From the NCBI GenBank assembly GCA_024508915.1, contig JANINR010000146.1:1-64000 (forward strand): a stretch of 64,000 nt of DNA, in the 5' to 3' direction. A program made the translations under genes and the position numbers. Shown one piece after another: positions 40,511-49,890 of this stretch. The stretch comes from Lysobacteraceae bacterium (GTDB lineage Bacteria > Pseudomonadota > Gammaproteobacteria > Xanthomonadales > Xanthomonadaceae). The number at the start of each line of letters is the position of its first letter. The stretch's first letter is position 1. The notes beneath the pieces are model-generated. The model searched no databases. It worked only from the letters and a program-made list of their open reading frames with translations, and had not been told where the DNA came from.

Positions 40511-42613
40511 GTGAGCACCAGACCGCACGTCCTTGCGTTGACCGTCGCCATCGCCGCCGCCCTCGTCGGCTGCAAGCAGCAGGAAGCTGCCGCGCCCGCC
40601 GCCGATGCCGCGAAGAAGGCGCCGGCTCCCGTCGCCGCCGAGCTCCCGCCGACCGCCGCGTTCTCCATCGCCGATCTCGACACGAGCAAGAACGTGTGCG
40701 ACGACCTGTCGGCGTTCGTGAACGACAAGTGGCTCGCCGCGCACCCGGTGCCGTCCGACCGCACGACGTGGGGCAGCTTCGAGATGCTCGACGAGCGTTC
40801 GGAAGCGGCCAGCAGGAACATCGCCGAAGCCGCCGCGGCGGACAAGAACGCCTCGGGCGTCGCCAAGCTCGTCGGCGACTTCTACGCGACCGGCCTCGAC
40901 GAAGCGGCGATCAACGCCGCCGGGCTGAAGCCGATCCAGCCGATGCTGGACCGCATCGACGCGATCAAGGCGCCCGCGGACGTGGCGCAGTACCTGCGCG
41001 ACGAATTCGCGGCGGGCCGCGGCGAAGTGTTCAACTTCTTCGGCGAGGCCGACTTCAAGGACTCGTCCACGGTGATCGGCTACGCCTACCAGGGCGGCCT
41101 GGCGCTGCCCGAGAAGGCCTACTACCTCGAGGACGGCAAGGACGGGGAATACCGGAAGATCCGCGACGCCTACGTCGCCCACGTCAGCAAGCAGCTGCAG
41201 AACGCCGGCGTCGCCAAGGACACCGCGGACAAGCAGGCCGCCGACGTGCTCGCGTTCGAGACGCGCCTGGCGAAGGCGTCGATCTCGCGCATCGAGATGC
41301 GCGACCCGAAGAACCAGTACCACTTCGTGACCGTCGCCGACGCGGACAAGTCCGCGAAGAACTTCCCCTGGGCGGAGTTCCTGAAGTCGCAGGGCCTCTC
41401 GGCCGAGGGCTTCTCGCTGTCGCAGCCGAAGTTCTTCGCCGAAGTCGACAGGATGATCGGCGACGTGCCGGTCGACCAGTGGCAGGCCTACCTGCGCATC
41501 AACGCCATCGACGGCATGGCGCCGTACCTGGCCGACACCTTCGCCAACGAGCGCTTCGACTTCTTCAACAAGACGCTGCGCGGCCAGAAGGAGCAGAAGC
41601 CGCGCTGGAAGCGCGTGCTCGACGCCACCGAGGGCAACGTCGGCGAGGCGCTGGGCCAGATGTACGTCAAGCAGTACTTCCCGGCCGAATCCAAGGCCGC
41701 GATGGAGAAGCTCGTCGACAACCTGCGCGCCTCGCTCAAGGCCCGCCTCGAGCAGCTCGACTGGATGAGCGCCGAGACCAAGGCCAAGGCCGTCGAGAAG
41801 TGGAACAGCTTCATGCCCAAGATCGGCTACCCCGAGAAGTGGCGCAGCTGGGACGGCCTGGCGACCTCGCGCGAAGGCTACGCGCAGAACGCGCTCGCGG
41901 CCGCGAAGTTCAACCGCGACTGGCAGTACGGCAAGATCGGGAAGCCCGTGGACCGCACCGAGTGGGGCATGACCCCGCAGACGGTCAACGCCTACTACAA
42001 CCCGTCGATGAACGAGATCGTGTTCCCGGCCGCGATCCTGCAGCCGCCGTTCTTCGACCCGAAGGCGGACCCGGCGCTCAACTACGGCGGCATCGGCGCG
42101 GTCATCGGCCACGAGATGCTGCACGGCTACGACGACCAGGGCAGCCAGTTCGACGCCAAGGGCAACTTCGCCAACTGGTGGCAGGACGCGGACCGCAAGG
42201 GCTTCGAGGCGCGCACGAAGAAGCTGGTGCAGCAGTTCGACGACTACACCTCGATCGACGGGCTGCACGTCAAGGGACAGCTGACGCTGGGCGAGAACAT
42301 CGCCGACCTCGGCGGCCTGACGGTGGCCTACGACGCCCTGCAGAAGGCGCTGGCCGACGCCGGCAAGTCGCCGGGCGAGAAGATCGACGGCTATACCCAG
42401 GACCAGCGCTTCTTCCTCAACTGGGCCACGGTGTGGCGCCGCAACTTCAACCCGGAAGAGCTGAAGGTGCGGCTGAACACCGACCCGCACGCGCCGGCGA
42501 ACTTCCGCGCGATCGGCGCGCCCTCGAACATGCCGGCGTTCGCGACGGCGTTCCAGTGCAAGCCGGGCGACGCGATGGTGCGGGCGGACGACAAGCGCGT
42601 CGTCATCTGGTAA
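40511..42613 (+). CDS. M13 family metallopeptidase (copy 1)
   Basis: A 700-residue neprilysin/PepO-like zinc peptidase exported as a lipoprotein (lipobox ending LVGCKQQ). Zinc ligands are H534 and H538 in HEMLH, with E595 of ENIAD; NAYYNPSMNEIVFPAAIL is the substrate-binding N-A-x-Y block. The end RADDKRVVIW is the family C-terminus. The GTG at 40511 is chosen because GGAG lies seven bases upstream and the lipoprotein signal follows; an ATG 42 bp earlier has no ribosome site. First of three tandem copies. Confidence 0.95.
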   Translation: MSTRPHVLALTVAIAAALVGCKQQEAAAPAADAAKKAPAPVAAELPPTAAFSIADLDTSKNVCDDLSAFVNDKWLAAHPVPSDRTTWGSFEMLDERSEAASRNIAEAAAADKNASGVAKLVGDFYATGLDEAAINAAGLKPIQPMLDRIDAIKAPADVAQYLRDEFAAGRGEVFNFFGEADFKDSSTVIGYAYQGGLALPEKAYYLEDGKDGEYRKIRDAYVAHVSKQLQNAGVAKDTADKQAADVLAFETRLAKASISRIEMRDPKNQYHFVTVADADKSAKNFPWAEFLKSQGLSAEGFSLSQPKFFAEVDRMIGDVPVDQWQAYLRINAIDGMAPYLADTFANERFDFFNKTLRGQKEQKPRWKRVLDATEGNVGEALGQMYVKQYFPAESKAAMEKLVDNLRASLKARLEQLDWMSAETKAKAVEKWNSFMPKIGYPEKWRSWDGLATSREGYAQNALAAAKFNRDWQYGKIGKPVDRTEWGMTPQTVNAYYNPSMNEIVFPAAILQPPFFDPKADPALNYGGIGAVIGHEMLHGYDDQGSQFDAKGNFANWWQDADRKGFEARTKKLVQQFDDYTSIDGLHVKGQLTLGENIADLGGLTVAYDALQKALADAGKSPGEKIDGYTQDQRFFLNWATVWRRNFNPEELKVRLNTDPHAPANFRAIGAPSNMPAFATAFQCKPGDAMVRADDKRVVIW

Positions 42614-42623
42614 GCAGGCTCCG

Positions 42624-42661
42624 GGCGCGCGCGGCGCATCGCCGCGCGCGCCTTCTTTTTC
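42624..42661 (+). terminator. terminator after M13 copy 1
   Basis: A 12-bp GC stem (GGCGCGCGCGGC with GCCGCGCGCGCC, 5-nt loop) followed by TTCTTTTT. Confidence 0.85.
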
Positions 42662-42686
42662 CGACATCCGTCCAGGGGAACACTCG

Positions 42687-44798
42687 ATGAACCGCAATCC
42701 GCTCAAGCCGGCGGCGCTCGCCGCCGCGCTCGCCACCACCCTCGCCCTCGGCGCCTGCAAGCAGGAGGCCGCTCGCGCCGCCGACGCAGGCGCCGGCAAG
42801 GCCGCTCCCGCCAAGGCCGCCTATGCGCTCGACGAGGCGAAGCTGCCGCCGGTCATCCGCTTCCAGGCGTCGGACCTCGACGCCAACGGCAACGCCTGCA
42901 AGGACTTCGGCGCCTACGTCAACGGCAAGTGGCTCGCGGCCAACGAGATCCCGGGCGATCGCTCCTCGTGGGGCGCGTTCGACATGCTGGCCGAGCGCTC
43001 GCTCGCCGTCCGCCACCAGCTGGCGGAGCAAGCCGCGGCGCGCCAGGGCGCGAGCGGCATCGACAAGATCGTCGGCGACTTCTACGCCACCGGCATGGAC
43101 CAGGCGAAGATCGACGCGCAGGGCATCGCGCCGCTGCAGCCCCGCCTCGACGCGATCGCGGCGATCGCCGACCAGGCCGCCCTCGCCGACTACCTGCGCG
43201 CCTCCGCCGCGAAGGGCGAGAACGTCCTGTTCGACTTCGGCCCCGAGGCCGACTTCAAGAACTCGTCGATGAACATCGCCTACGCCACGCAGGGCGGCCT
43301 CGGCCTTCCCGACCGCGGCTACTACTTCGACGCGGACAAGAAGGACAAGCTCGAGGCCTATCGCAGGCACGTCGCGAAGGTCCTGGAGCTGTCGGGCACC
43401 GCCGCCGCGGACGCCGCGAAGCAGGCCGACGCCGTCGTCGCCTTCGAGACGCGCCTCGCCAGGGCGTCGAAGTCGAGCGAGGAGCTCTCGCGCGACGTGT
43501 CGCTCTACTACAACCCGGTGTCGCCCGCCGACGCCGACAGGCTGACGCCGAACTTCCCGTGGACGAAGTTCTTCGAGTCGCAGGGCATCGCGACGCCGGC
43601 GACGTTCTCGCTGGCGATGCCCGCGTTCCACCAGGAAGTGAGCGCGATGCTCGCGGCCGTGCCGCTCGACGACTGGAAGTCGTACCTGCGCTTCCATACC
43701 GTCGACGATGCGTCGCCTTTCCTCGCCGACGCCTTCGCGCAGGAGAACTACGAGTTCTACGGCAAGGCGATGCGCGGCCAGAAGGAGCAGAAGGCGCGCT
43801 GGAAGCGCGTGCTCGGCGCGATCGAGGAGAACGCCGGCGAGGCCTTCGGCCAGATGTACGTCGACGTGGCCTTCCCCGCCGACTCCAAGGCGCGGATGGA
43901 GCAGCTGGTGCAGAACCTGCGCACCGCGCTCAAGGCGCGCATCGAGAAGCTCGACTGGATGAGCGACGAGACCAAGGCGAAGGCGATCGCCAAGTGGGAG
44001 AGCTTCACCCCGAAGATCGGCTACCCCGACAAGTGGCGCGACTGGTCCGGCCTGTCGACGTCGCGCGACAGCTACATCGGCAACGTCCTCGCCGCGAACG
44101 AGTTCAACTACAAGTGGCAGCTCGGCAAGATCGGCAAGCCGGTCGACAAGACCGAGTGGACGATGAGCCCGCAGACGGTCAACGCCTACTACAACCCGCT
44201 GCAGAACGAGATCGTGTTCCCCGCGGCGATCCTGCAGCCGCCGTTCTTCGACCCGAAGGCCGACGACGCCCTCAACTACGGCGGCATCGGCGCGGTGATC
44301 GGCCACGAGATGACGCACGGCTACGACGACCAGGGCAGCCGCTTCGGCCCGACCGGCAACTTCGAGAACTGGTGGACCGACGCCGACGCCAAGGGCTTCA
44401 TGGCCCGCACCGACAAGCTCGTGCAGCAGTTCAGCGGCTACGAGGCGCTGCCGGGCTTGAAGGTGAACGGCAAGCTGACCCTGGGCGAGAACATCGCCGA
44501 CCTCGGCGGCCTGGCCACGGCCTACGATGCGATGAAGATGGCGGCCGGCGACACCCCGGACCCGATGATCGACGGGCTGAGCCGCGACCAGCGCTTCTTC
44601 ATCAACTGGGAAACGGTGTGGCGCGACAAGATGGCGCCCGACTACCTCAAGGTGATCGTGAACACCAATCCGCACGCCCCCGGCGAGTTCCGCGCGATCG
44701 GCGCGCCCTCGAACCTGCCGGCCTTCGCGGCGGCGTTCCAGTGCAAGGCGGGCGACGCCATGGTGCGGGCGGACGACAAGCGCGTCGTCATCTGGTAG
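42687..44798 (+). CDS. M13 family metallopeptidase (copy 2)
   Basis: A 703-residue lipoprotein peptidase (lipobox LALGAC, Cys24). Zinc motif HEMTH (H540) and ENIAD are intact. It is very close to copy 1 along its length, including the shared C-terminus RADDKRVVIW and NAYYNP block, so the two are a recent duplication. Each copy has its own terminator upstream or downstream. Confidence 0.95.
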   Translation: MNRNPLKPAALAAALATTLALGACKQEAARAADAGAGKAAPAKAAYALDEAKLPPVIRFQASDLDANGNACKDFGAYVNGKWLAANEIPGDRSSWGAFDMLAERSLAVRHQLAEQAAARQGASGIDKIVGDFYATGMDQAKIDAQGIAPLQPRLDAIAAIADQAALADYLRASAAKGENVLFDFGPEADFKNSSMNIAYATQGGLGLPDRGYYFDADKKDKLEAYRRHVAKVLELSGTAAADAAKQADAVVAFETRLARASKSSEELSRDVSLYYNPVSPADADRLTPNFPWTKFFESQGIATPATFSLAMPAFHQEVSAMLAAVPLDDWKSYLRFHTVDDASPFLADAFAQENYEFYGKAMRGQKEQKARWKRVLGAIEENAGEAFGQMYVDVAFPADSKARMEQLVQNLRTALKARIEKLDWMSDETKAKAIAKWESFTPKIGYPDKWRDWSGLSTSRDSYIGNVLAANEFNYKWQLGKIGKPVDKTEWTMSPQTVNAYYNPLQNEIVFPAAILQPPFFDPKADDALNYGGIGAVIGHEMTHGYDDQGSRFGPTGNFENWWTDADAKGFMARTDKLVQQFSGYEALPGLKVNGKLTLGENIADLGGLATAYDAMKMAAGDTPDPMIDGLSRDQRFFINWETVWRDKMAPDYLKVIVNTNPHAPGEFRAIGAPSNLPAFAAAFQCKAGDAMVRADDKRVVIW

Positions 44799-44826
44799 CG
44801 CCGCGCGACCGTCCCGCGCTGCATGG

Positions 44827-44858
44827 AAGGCCCGGCTCCCGCCGGGCCTTTCCTTTTT
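44827..44858 (+). terminator. terminator after M13 copy 2
   Basis: AAGGCCCGG and CCGGGCCTT pair around a 6-nt loop and are followed by TCCTTTTT. Confidence 0.8.
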
Positions 44859-44936
44859 CGCGAAACGCGGCGCCGTTCACGGTATCCGCGCAACCCGTTG
44901 CTACACTCGCCGGGCCCTTCCAACGGACCTTCCGGA

Positions 44937-46952
44937 ATGCCGAAACTGCGTGCGCTCGCGCTCTCCATCGGATTCGCCGCCGCGGCGGCGCTGCTCGCAT
45001 CCCCGCAAGCCGGCGCCGCGAAGAAGAAGGCCGCGCCGAAGAAGCCCGCGATCGCACCCGCCTGCCAGGACTTCTACGGCCAGGCCAACGCGGATTGGCT
45101 CAAGGCCAACCTGTTGATATCCGGCAGCGGCATGCAGTCGGCGTTCGCCCAGCTCGCGGAACGCGCGCACCAGCAGCAGGTCGACCTGCTCGACGAGGAC
45201 ATGCGCAGCGCGCAGGGCGGCGTCGCCAAGCTGCTGGGCGATTTCTGGGCGAGCGGCCTGGACGAAGCGGCGGTGGAACGCGACGGCGCCACCCCGATCG
45301 CGCCCCTGCTCTCGCGCATCGATTCGATCCGCCGCACGAAGGACGTGCCCGCCGCGATCGCGGCCCTGCACCAGGTCGGGATCCCGGTGCTGTTCAACTT
45401 CGGCCCGGACGTGGACCTCGACGACCTCGACCGCCACCTCGGCTATTTCAGCCAGGGCGGGCTCGGCCTGCCTGACCCGGCGTACTACACGCGCACCGAC
45501 GCGGACGCGAAGGCGCTGTTCGACCGCTACCGCGACTACGTGGGCAAGCTGCTCACGCTCGCCGGCAGCAAGCCGCAGCAGCTGCAGGCCGACGTGCAGG
45601 CCGTCATCGACCTCGAGACCCGCATCGCCCAGGCCTCGCGCCCGCTGACGCTGCTGCGCGATCCGCGCGACAACTACGCGCCGCTGGCGGTGGCGGGCCT
45701 CGACCGGCAATTCCGCAACCTGCAGCTGCAGGCGTTCCTGCAGGCGCAGGGCGTGGCCGACGACAGCGTTTCGCTGGCCGACCCGCGCCTGTTCGCGCAG
45801 CTCGACGCGCTGGTCGCCGGCCTGAAGCCGGCGCAGTGGAAAGCCTACCTGCGCTACCAGGTCGCCGCGGCGATGGCGCCCTACCTGTCGAAGGCCTGGC
45901 GCGACGTGGACTTCGCCTTCCGCGGCGCGGTCCTGCGCGGCGACACCGCGCCGCCGCCGCGCCGCGAGCAGGTGCTGGCGGCGATGAACCTCGCGGCCGG
46001 CCCGATGCTCGGCCACGAGTACGCCGGACGCTACCTGCCCGCCGACAGTCGCGCGCGAGCGCAGGAGATCGCGGTGCAGGTGCGGGACGCGCTCGGCCGC
46101 GGCATCGAGCGCGCCGCGTGGATGTCGCCGGCGACGCGCGAGCAGGCGAAGGCCAAGCTGGCGCAGCTCAAGATCGAGATCGGCGTGCCCGCGCGCGACC
46201 TCGATTACACCGTGCAGCCGATGGGACGCGGCAGCTTCGGCGGCAACATGCTGATCGCCTCGACCTGGCGCCATCGCGAGGAGATGAAGCGCATCGGCCG
46301 CGGCAACGCCGACCGGCGCTGGCCGGTGCTGCCGCAGCAGCCGGCGCTGGCCTACGACCCGGCGCAGAACCGCCTGATCGTGACCGCCGCGATGCTGCAG
46401 GCGCCGGTGCTGGACATGGCGCGCGACAACGCCGCCAACTACGGCGCATTCGGCGCCCTCGTCGGGCACGAGCTCACGCACGGCTTCGACGCGGCGGGCC
46501 GCAACATCGATGCGACCGGCAAGGTGCGCGACTGGTGGACGCCGGCCGACGCCGCCGCGTGGGACGCCGTGCTCTCCGCCCTGTCCGTGCAGTACGGCGC
46601 CTATCCGTGGCCCGGGGTTCCCGGCACCTTCGTGGCCGGCGGGCAGACGCGCGCGGAGAACGCGGCCGACCTCGGCGGCGTCGAGCTCGCGCTCGATGCG
46701 CTGCTCGCCGCGCAGCCGGGCGTCGCCGCGCCGGCGAAGCAGGCGTTCTACCAGGGATGGGCGCGCCTGTGGCCGCAGCAGATGTCGGTGGACGTCGCGC
46801 AACGCCTCGCCGCCACGGACGTGCATGCGCCCGGGCAGTGGCGGGCGAACGGTCCGCTCGCGAACGACCCCGGCTTCGGTTCGGCGTTTTCCTGCAAGCC
46901 CGGCACGCCGATGCAGCGCGCCGCGCCCCAGCAGGTCAAGGTCTGGCGGTAG
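44937..46952 (+). CDS. M13 family metallopeptidase (copy 3, divergent)
   Basis: A 671-residue family M13 peptidase with a cleavable signal peptide (ASPQAGA-A, residues 1-27) instead of a lipobox. Catalytic motifs are complete: HELTH (H511, H515) and ENAADLGG. It is clearly more divergent than copies 1 and 2, with a shorter body and a different C-terminus (QQVKVWR). It starts after the copy 2 terminator, so has its own promoter; its TAG stop forms part of the REP head at 46949. Confidence 0.93.
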   Translation: MPKLRALALSIGFAAAAALLASPQAGAAKKKAAPKKPAIAPACQDFYGQANADWLKANLLISGSGMQSAFAQLAERAHQQQVDLLDEDMRSAQGGVAKLLGDFWASGLDEAAVERDGATPIAPLLSRIDSIRRTKDVPAAIAALHQVGIPVLFNFGPDVDLDDLDRHLGYFSQGGLGLPDPAYYTRTDADAKALFDRYRDYVGKLLTLAGSKPQQLQADVQAVIDLETRIAQASRPLTLLRDPRDNYAPLAVAGLDRQFRNLQLQAFLQAQGVADDSVSLADPRLFAQLDALVAGLKPAQWKAYLRYQVAAAMAPYLSKAWRDVDFAFRGAVLRGDTAPPPRREQVLAAMNLAAGPMLGHEYAGRYLPADSRARAQEIAVQVRDALGRGIERAAWMSPATREQAKAKLAQLKIEIGVPARDLDYTVQPMGRGSFGGNMLIASTWRHREEMKRIGRGNADRRWPVLPQQPALAYDPAQNRLIVTAAMLQAPVLDMARDNAANYGAFGALVGHELTHGFDAAGRNIDATGKVRDWWTPADAAAWDAVLSALSVQYGAYPWPGVPGTFVAGGQTRAENAADLGGVELALDALLAAQPGVAAPAKQAFYQGWARLWPQQMSVDVAQRLAATDVHAPGQWRANGPLANDPGFGSAFSCKPGTPMQRAAPQQVKVWR

Positions 46953-47005
46953 AGCCGACCATGGGTCGGCTGATTCCGGGTGGGCCGACCATGGGTCGGC
47001 TCTAC
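46949..47005. repeat. GTAG-headed REP pair (BIME-like)
   Basis: Two copies of GCCGACCATGGGTCGGC (46954-46970 and 46984-47000), the first preceded by GTAGA and the second followed by TCTAC, so the units face outward in mirror orientation. This is the arrangement of Stenotrophomonas/Xanthomonad REPs. It fills the whole space between two convergent genes. Confidence 0.8.
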
Positions 47006-47007
47006 GA

Positions 47008-47667
47008 TCAGCGGACGATGCGCGGGCGCTGCGGGCCGCCGCGTCCGAACGGCGGCTGCCCGCGCCAGTAGCGGATCAGCAGCCAGCCGAACAGCATGCC
47101 GCCCAGGTGCGCGAAGTGCGCGACGCCGGGCTGCAGGCCGGTGAAGCCGAGCAGCAGCTCGATCGCGCCATAGACGATCACCAGCGTGCGCGCCCGCATC
47201 GGGATCGGCGGGATGAGCAGCATCACGCGCTGGTTCGGGAACAGCATGCCGTAGGCGAGCAGCAGGCCGAACACGCCGCCCGACGCGCCCACCGTCGGGT
47301 ACGCACCGCCGCCCTGCGCCACGGCCCAGGAGCCCACCGCCAGCTGGCACAGGCCCGCGCCGACGACGCAGGCGAAGAAGTAGGCGAGGAAGCGGCGCTG
47401 TCCCCAGGTGTACTCGAGCGGCGCGCCGAACATCAGCAGCGCGAGCATGTTGAAGCCGACGTGCGCGAAGCTGCCGTGCAGGAACGCGTAGGTCACCAGC
47501 TGCCACGGCAGGAACAGCGTGGATGCGCCGAACGGGCTCGCGTCGCCGCCCAGCGGCCACAGCATGAACGCCGCGAACGCAGGGTCGCCGACCAGCTGCT
47601 GCAGCAGGAACACGACGCCGTTGGCGATCAGCAGCGCCTTGGTGACGGGGGGGATATTGGAAAACAT
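47008..47667 (-). CDS. rhomboid family intramembrane serine protease
   Basis: A 219-residue six-helix rhomboid that cleaves membrane proteins inside the bilayer. Catalytic Ser129 lies in GASGG, His187 in AHLGG and the oxyanion-side motif HGSFAHVGFNML at about 64-75. The C-terminal tail is proline/arginine-rich. Its substrate is not predictable. It is transcribed towards the REP pair and ends 3 bp from it. Confidence 0.95.
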   Translation of the reverse strand: MFSNIPPVTKALLIANGVVFLLQQLVGDPAFAAFMLWPLGGDASPFGASTLFLPWQLVTYAFLHGSFAHVGFNMLALLMFGAPLEYTWGQRRFLAYFFACVVGAGLCQLAVGSWAVAQGGGAYPTVGASGGVFGLLLAYGMLFPNQRVMLLIPPIPMRARTLVIVYGAIELLLGFTGLQPGVAHFAHLGGMLFGWLLIRYWRGQPPFGRGGPQRPRIVR

Positions 47668-47694
47668 CGTGCGCCAATGATACCGGCCGGGCGG

Positions 47695-48039
47695 TCAGCG
47701 CGGCGCCCAGACCTCGGCGTCCATGTCGAAGCCGGCGGCGGCTGCCAGCCGCACGCGCCCCTTGTCCACCTTCACGCCTTCGGCCGTCAGCCGGCGGGCC
47801 TGCTCGCGGTGGCCCTTCGAGCCGGCGGGGAACGCGATGCGGCCATCCGCCCGCAACACGCGGTGCCACGGCAGGGCGGGATCGGTGTTGCCGGCGAGGA
47901 CCTTCGCCGCCAGCCGCGCCCGGCCCGGCAGCCCGGCGCGGCGCGCGACCTCGCCGTAGGCGGCCACCTGGCCGCGCGGGATCGCCCGCACGGCCGCGAG
48001 GATGCGTTGTTCCGGCGAATCGCCCGCCGTCAGGTCCAC
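47695..48039 (-). CDS. alkyltransferase-like protein (ATL)
   Basis: A 114-residue member of the MGMT/Ogt family in which the alkyl-acceptor Cys is replaced by Trp: PWHRV at 57-61 instead of PCHRV. The HTH (GQVAAYGEVARRAGLPGRAR) and RLTAEGV parts are normal. Such proteins bind O6-alkylguanine without repairing it and flag it for excision repair, and E. coli eAtl has the same Trp. The GTG at 48039 overlaps the pit gene stop; GTG at 48048 is also possible. Confidence 0.85.
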   Translation of the reverse strand: MDLTAGDSPEQRILAAVRAIPRGQVAAYGEVARRAGLPGRARLAAKVLAGNTDPALPWHRVLRADGRIAFPAGSKGHREQARRLTAEGVKVDKGRVRLAAAAGFDMDAEVWAPR

Positions 48040-49148
48040 CCCATCCACTCGCACAGCTTCAGCATCGCGTAGGCGATGCCGCCGGCGGCCGGGATGGTGA
48101 GGATCCAGGCCCAGACGATGCGCTCGATCACCGTCAGCTTCAGCGCGCGCGGGTTCTTGGCGTAGCCCACGCCCATGATCGCGGTGGAGATGCTGTGCGT
48201 GGTCGAGACCGGCATGCCGAAATGCGCCGCCAGGGTCAGGATCGTCGCCGACGCGCTTTCGGCGGCGAAGCCGTGGATCGGATGCAGCTTCACCATCTTG
48301 TGGCCCATCGTCTTGATGATGCGCCAGCCGCCCGCGGCGGTGCCGGCGGCCATCACCAGGGCGCAGGTCGCGATGATCCAGCTGTCGATGTCGGTCTCGC
48401 CGCCATCCGGATGCATGAAGGCCAGCCACGGCGGCAGCTGGTCGAGCGCGCCGGAGGCCTGCGCGGCGAAGATCGCCAGGGCGATGATGCCCATCGTCTT
48501 CTGCGCATCGTTGGTGCCGTGGGCGAAGCCCATGTAGGCCGCGGACACCAGCTGCGCCTTGCCGAAGAACGCGTTCACCCAGCGCGGCCGCGCCAGCCGC
48601 GCCAGCGGGCCGCCGGCGCGCGCCATCGCGGCGATGATCGCCCACAGCAGCACCATGATCAGCACGCCGAGCAGGAACCCGGCGATCGGCGAGCTGATCA
48701 TCGGCACGAAGACCTTCCACAGCAGGCCCTTGTTCTTCGTCCAGTCGCCGACGTTCTGCGACCAGATCAGCGCATTCCAGTTGTTGTGCGCCGCGGCCAG
48801 CGCGGCGCCGCACAGGCCGCCGATCAGCGCATGCGAGGACGACGACGGCAGGCCGAGCCACCAGGTGATCAGGTTCCAGGTGATGCCGCCGCCCAGCGCG
48901 CACAGCAGCACCTGCGAGGTGACGGCGACCACGTTCGCGTCGACCAGCCCGGAGGAAATGGTCTTGGCGACCGCGGTGCCCATGAAGGCGCCGATCAGGT
49001 TCATCGTCGCCGCCAGGATCACCGCCTGCCCCGGCGACAGCACCTTGGTCGCGACCACGGTCGCGATCGAATTGGCGGTGTCGTGGAACCCGTTGATGAA
49101 TTCGAACAGCAGGGCGGCGACCACCACCACCAGCACTATGGTCAGCAT
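48030..49148 (-). CDS. pit: inorganic phosphate transporter, PiT family
   Basis: A 372-residue PiT permease with about ten transmembrane helices, moving phosphate with protons or sodium. The N-terminal signature GFHDTANSIATVVATKVLS (about residues 20-38) and the duplicated C-terminal SVSTTHSISTAIMGVG pattern are the family's two conserved halves. It is short for PiT, but complete in both halves. It starts 16 bp after the DUF47 gene, its usual partner. Confidence 0.95.
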   Translation of the reverse strand: MLTIVLVVVVAALLFEFINGFHDTANSIATVVATKVLSPGQAVILAATMNLIGAFMGTAVAKTISSGLVDANVVAVTSQVLLCALGGGITWNLITWWLGLPSSSSHALIGGLCGAALAAAHNNWNALIWSQNVGDWTKNKGLLWKVFVPMISSPIAGFLLGVLIMVLLWAIIAAMARAGGPLARLARPRWVNAFFGKAQLVSAAYMGFAHGTNDAQKTMGIIALAIFAAQASGALDQLPPWLAFMHPDGGETDIDSWIIATCALVMAAGTAAGGWRIIKTMGHKMVKLHPIHGFAAESASATILTLAAHFGMPVSTTHSISTAIMGVGYAKNPRALKLTVIERIVWAWILTIPAAGGIAYAMLKLCEWMGWT

Positions 49149-49164
49149 CGCGGCAGTCCCGGGC

Positions 49165-49791
49165 TCAGCTGTTCTTCAGCGCGATTTCGTAGGCCACGAC
49201 GCCCGCCTCGCGGCAGCGGTCGATGGCCTTCTCGAGGATCTCGAAGAATTCCTTCAGCAGGAACATCTCGCCGGCGTCGAGGCGGCCGGAATAGATGTCG
49301 CGGTGCAGTTCGAGGATCAGGCGGTCGGCCTCGGTCTCGAGCACGCGCAGCTTGTCGTTGAGCTGCTTCATCGGCTCCAGGCGCAGGTGCCGCAGCTCCT
49401 TCACCATCTCCACCACGACCGCGGCCGCCTTCTCCAGCATGGCGGCGCGCGGCGCGAAGTCGATGCCTTCCAGGCGGTGCCGGGCGAGCGCGTAGCGGTC
49501 GGCGAAGCGCTCGACCTGCTTGGGGATCTTGTACAGGGCCGAGCCCAGGGCCTCGATGTCCTCGCGCTCGATCGGGGTGATGAAGCTGTCCACCAGGGCC
49601 TGGCTGATCTTGGCCGAGGCGTCGCGCTCGCGCTGGCGGGCCAGCTTGAAGGCATCCAGCGAGGGCTCGCGACCCGGCGCCTTCAGCATCTCGTACAGGG
49701 CCACGGTGCTCGCGTGGGCGGCGTCGGCCGCCTCGTCCAGCAGCGCGTAGAACTGCTTGCCTGCCCCGAAGATGGTCTGGAGGGAGAACAT
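49165..49791 (-). CDS. DUF47 family protein (PhoU-like, Pit accessory)
   Basis: A 208-residue helical protein of the DUF47/TIGR00153 family, a PhoU-like fold. It is made of antiparallel helices with acidic metal-binding pairs (for example EDIEALGSALYKIPKQVERF). It is nearly always encoded directly before a pit transporter, as here (16 bp), and is thought to regulate it. No membrane segment. Confidence 0.94.
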   Translation of the reverse strand: MFSLQTIFGAGKQFYALLDEAADAAHASTVALYEMLKAPGREPSLDAFKLARQRERDASAKISQALVDSFITPIEREDIEALGSALYKIPKQVERFADRYALARHRLEGIDFAPRAAMLEKAAAVVVEMVKELRHLRLEPMKQLNDKLRVLETEADRLILELHRDIYSGRLDAGEMFLLKEFFEILEKAIDRCREAGVVAYEIALKNS

Positions 49792-49890
49792 CGGCCTTGG
49801 CCCCGGTTGCGAAAGGATGACGAGGATATGGCCGGATTATGACGGTTCCGTGTCACAGCCGGGTCGCCGGGCCCCGCGGGGCCGGCTGCT

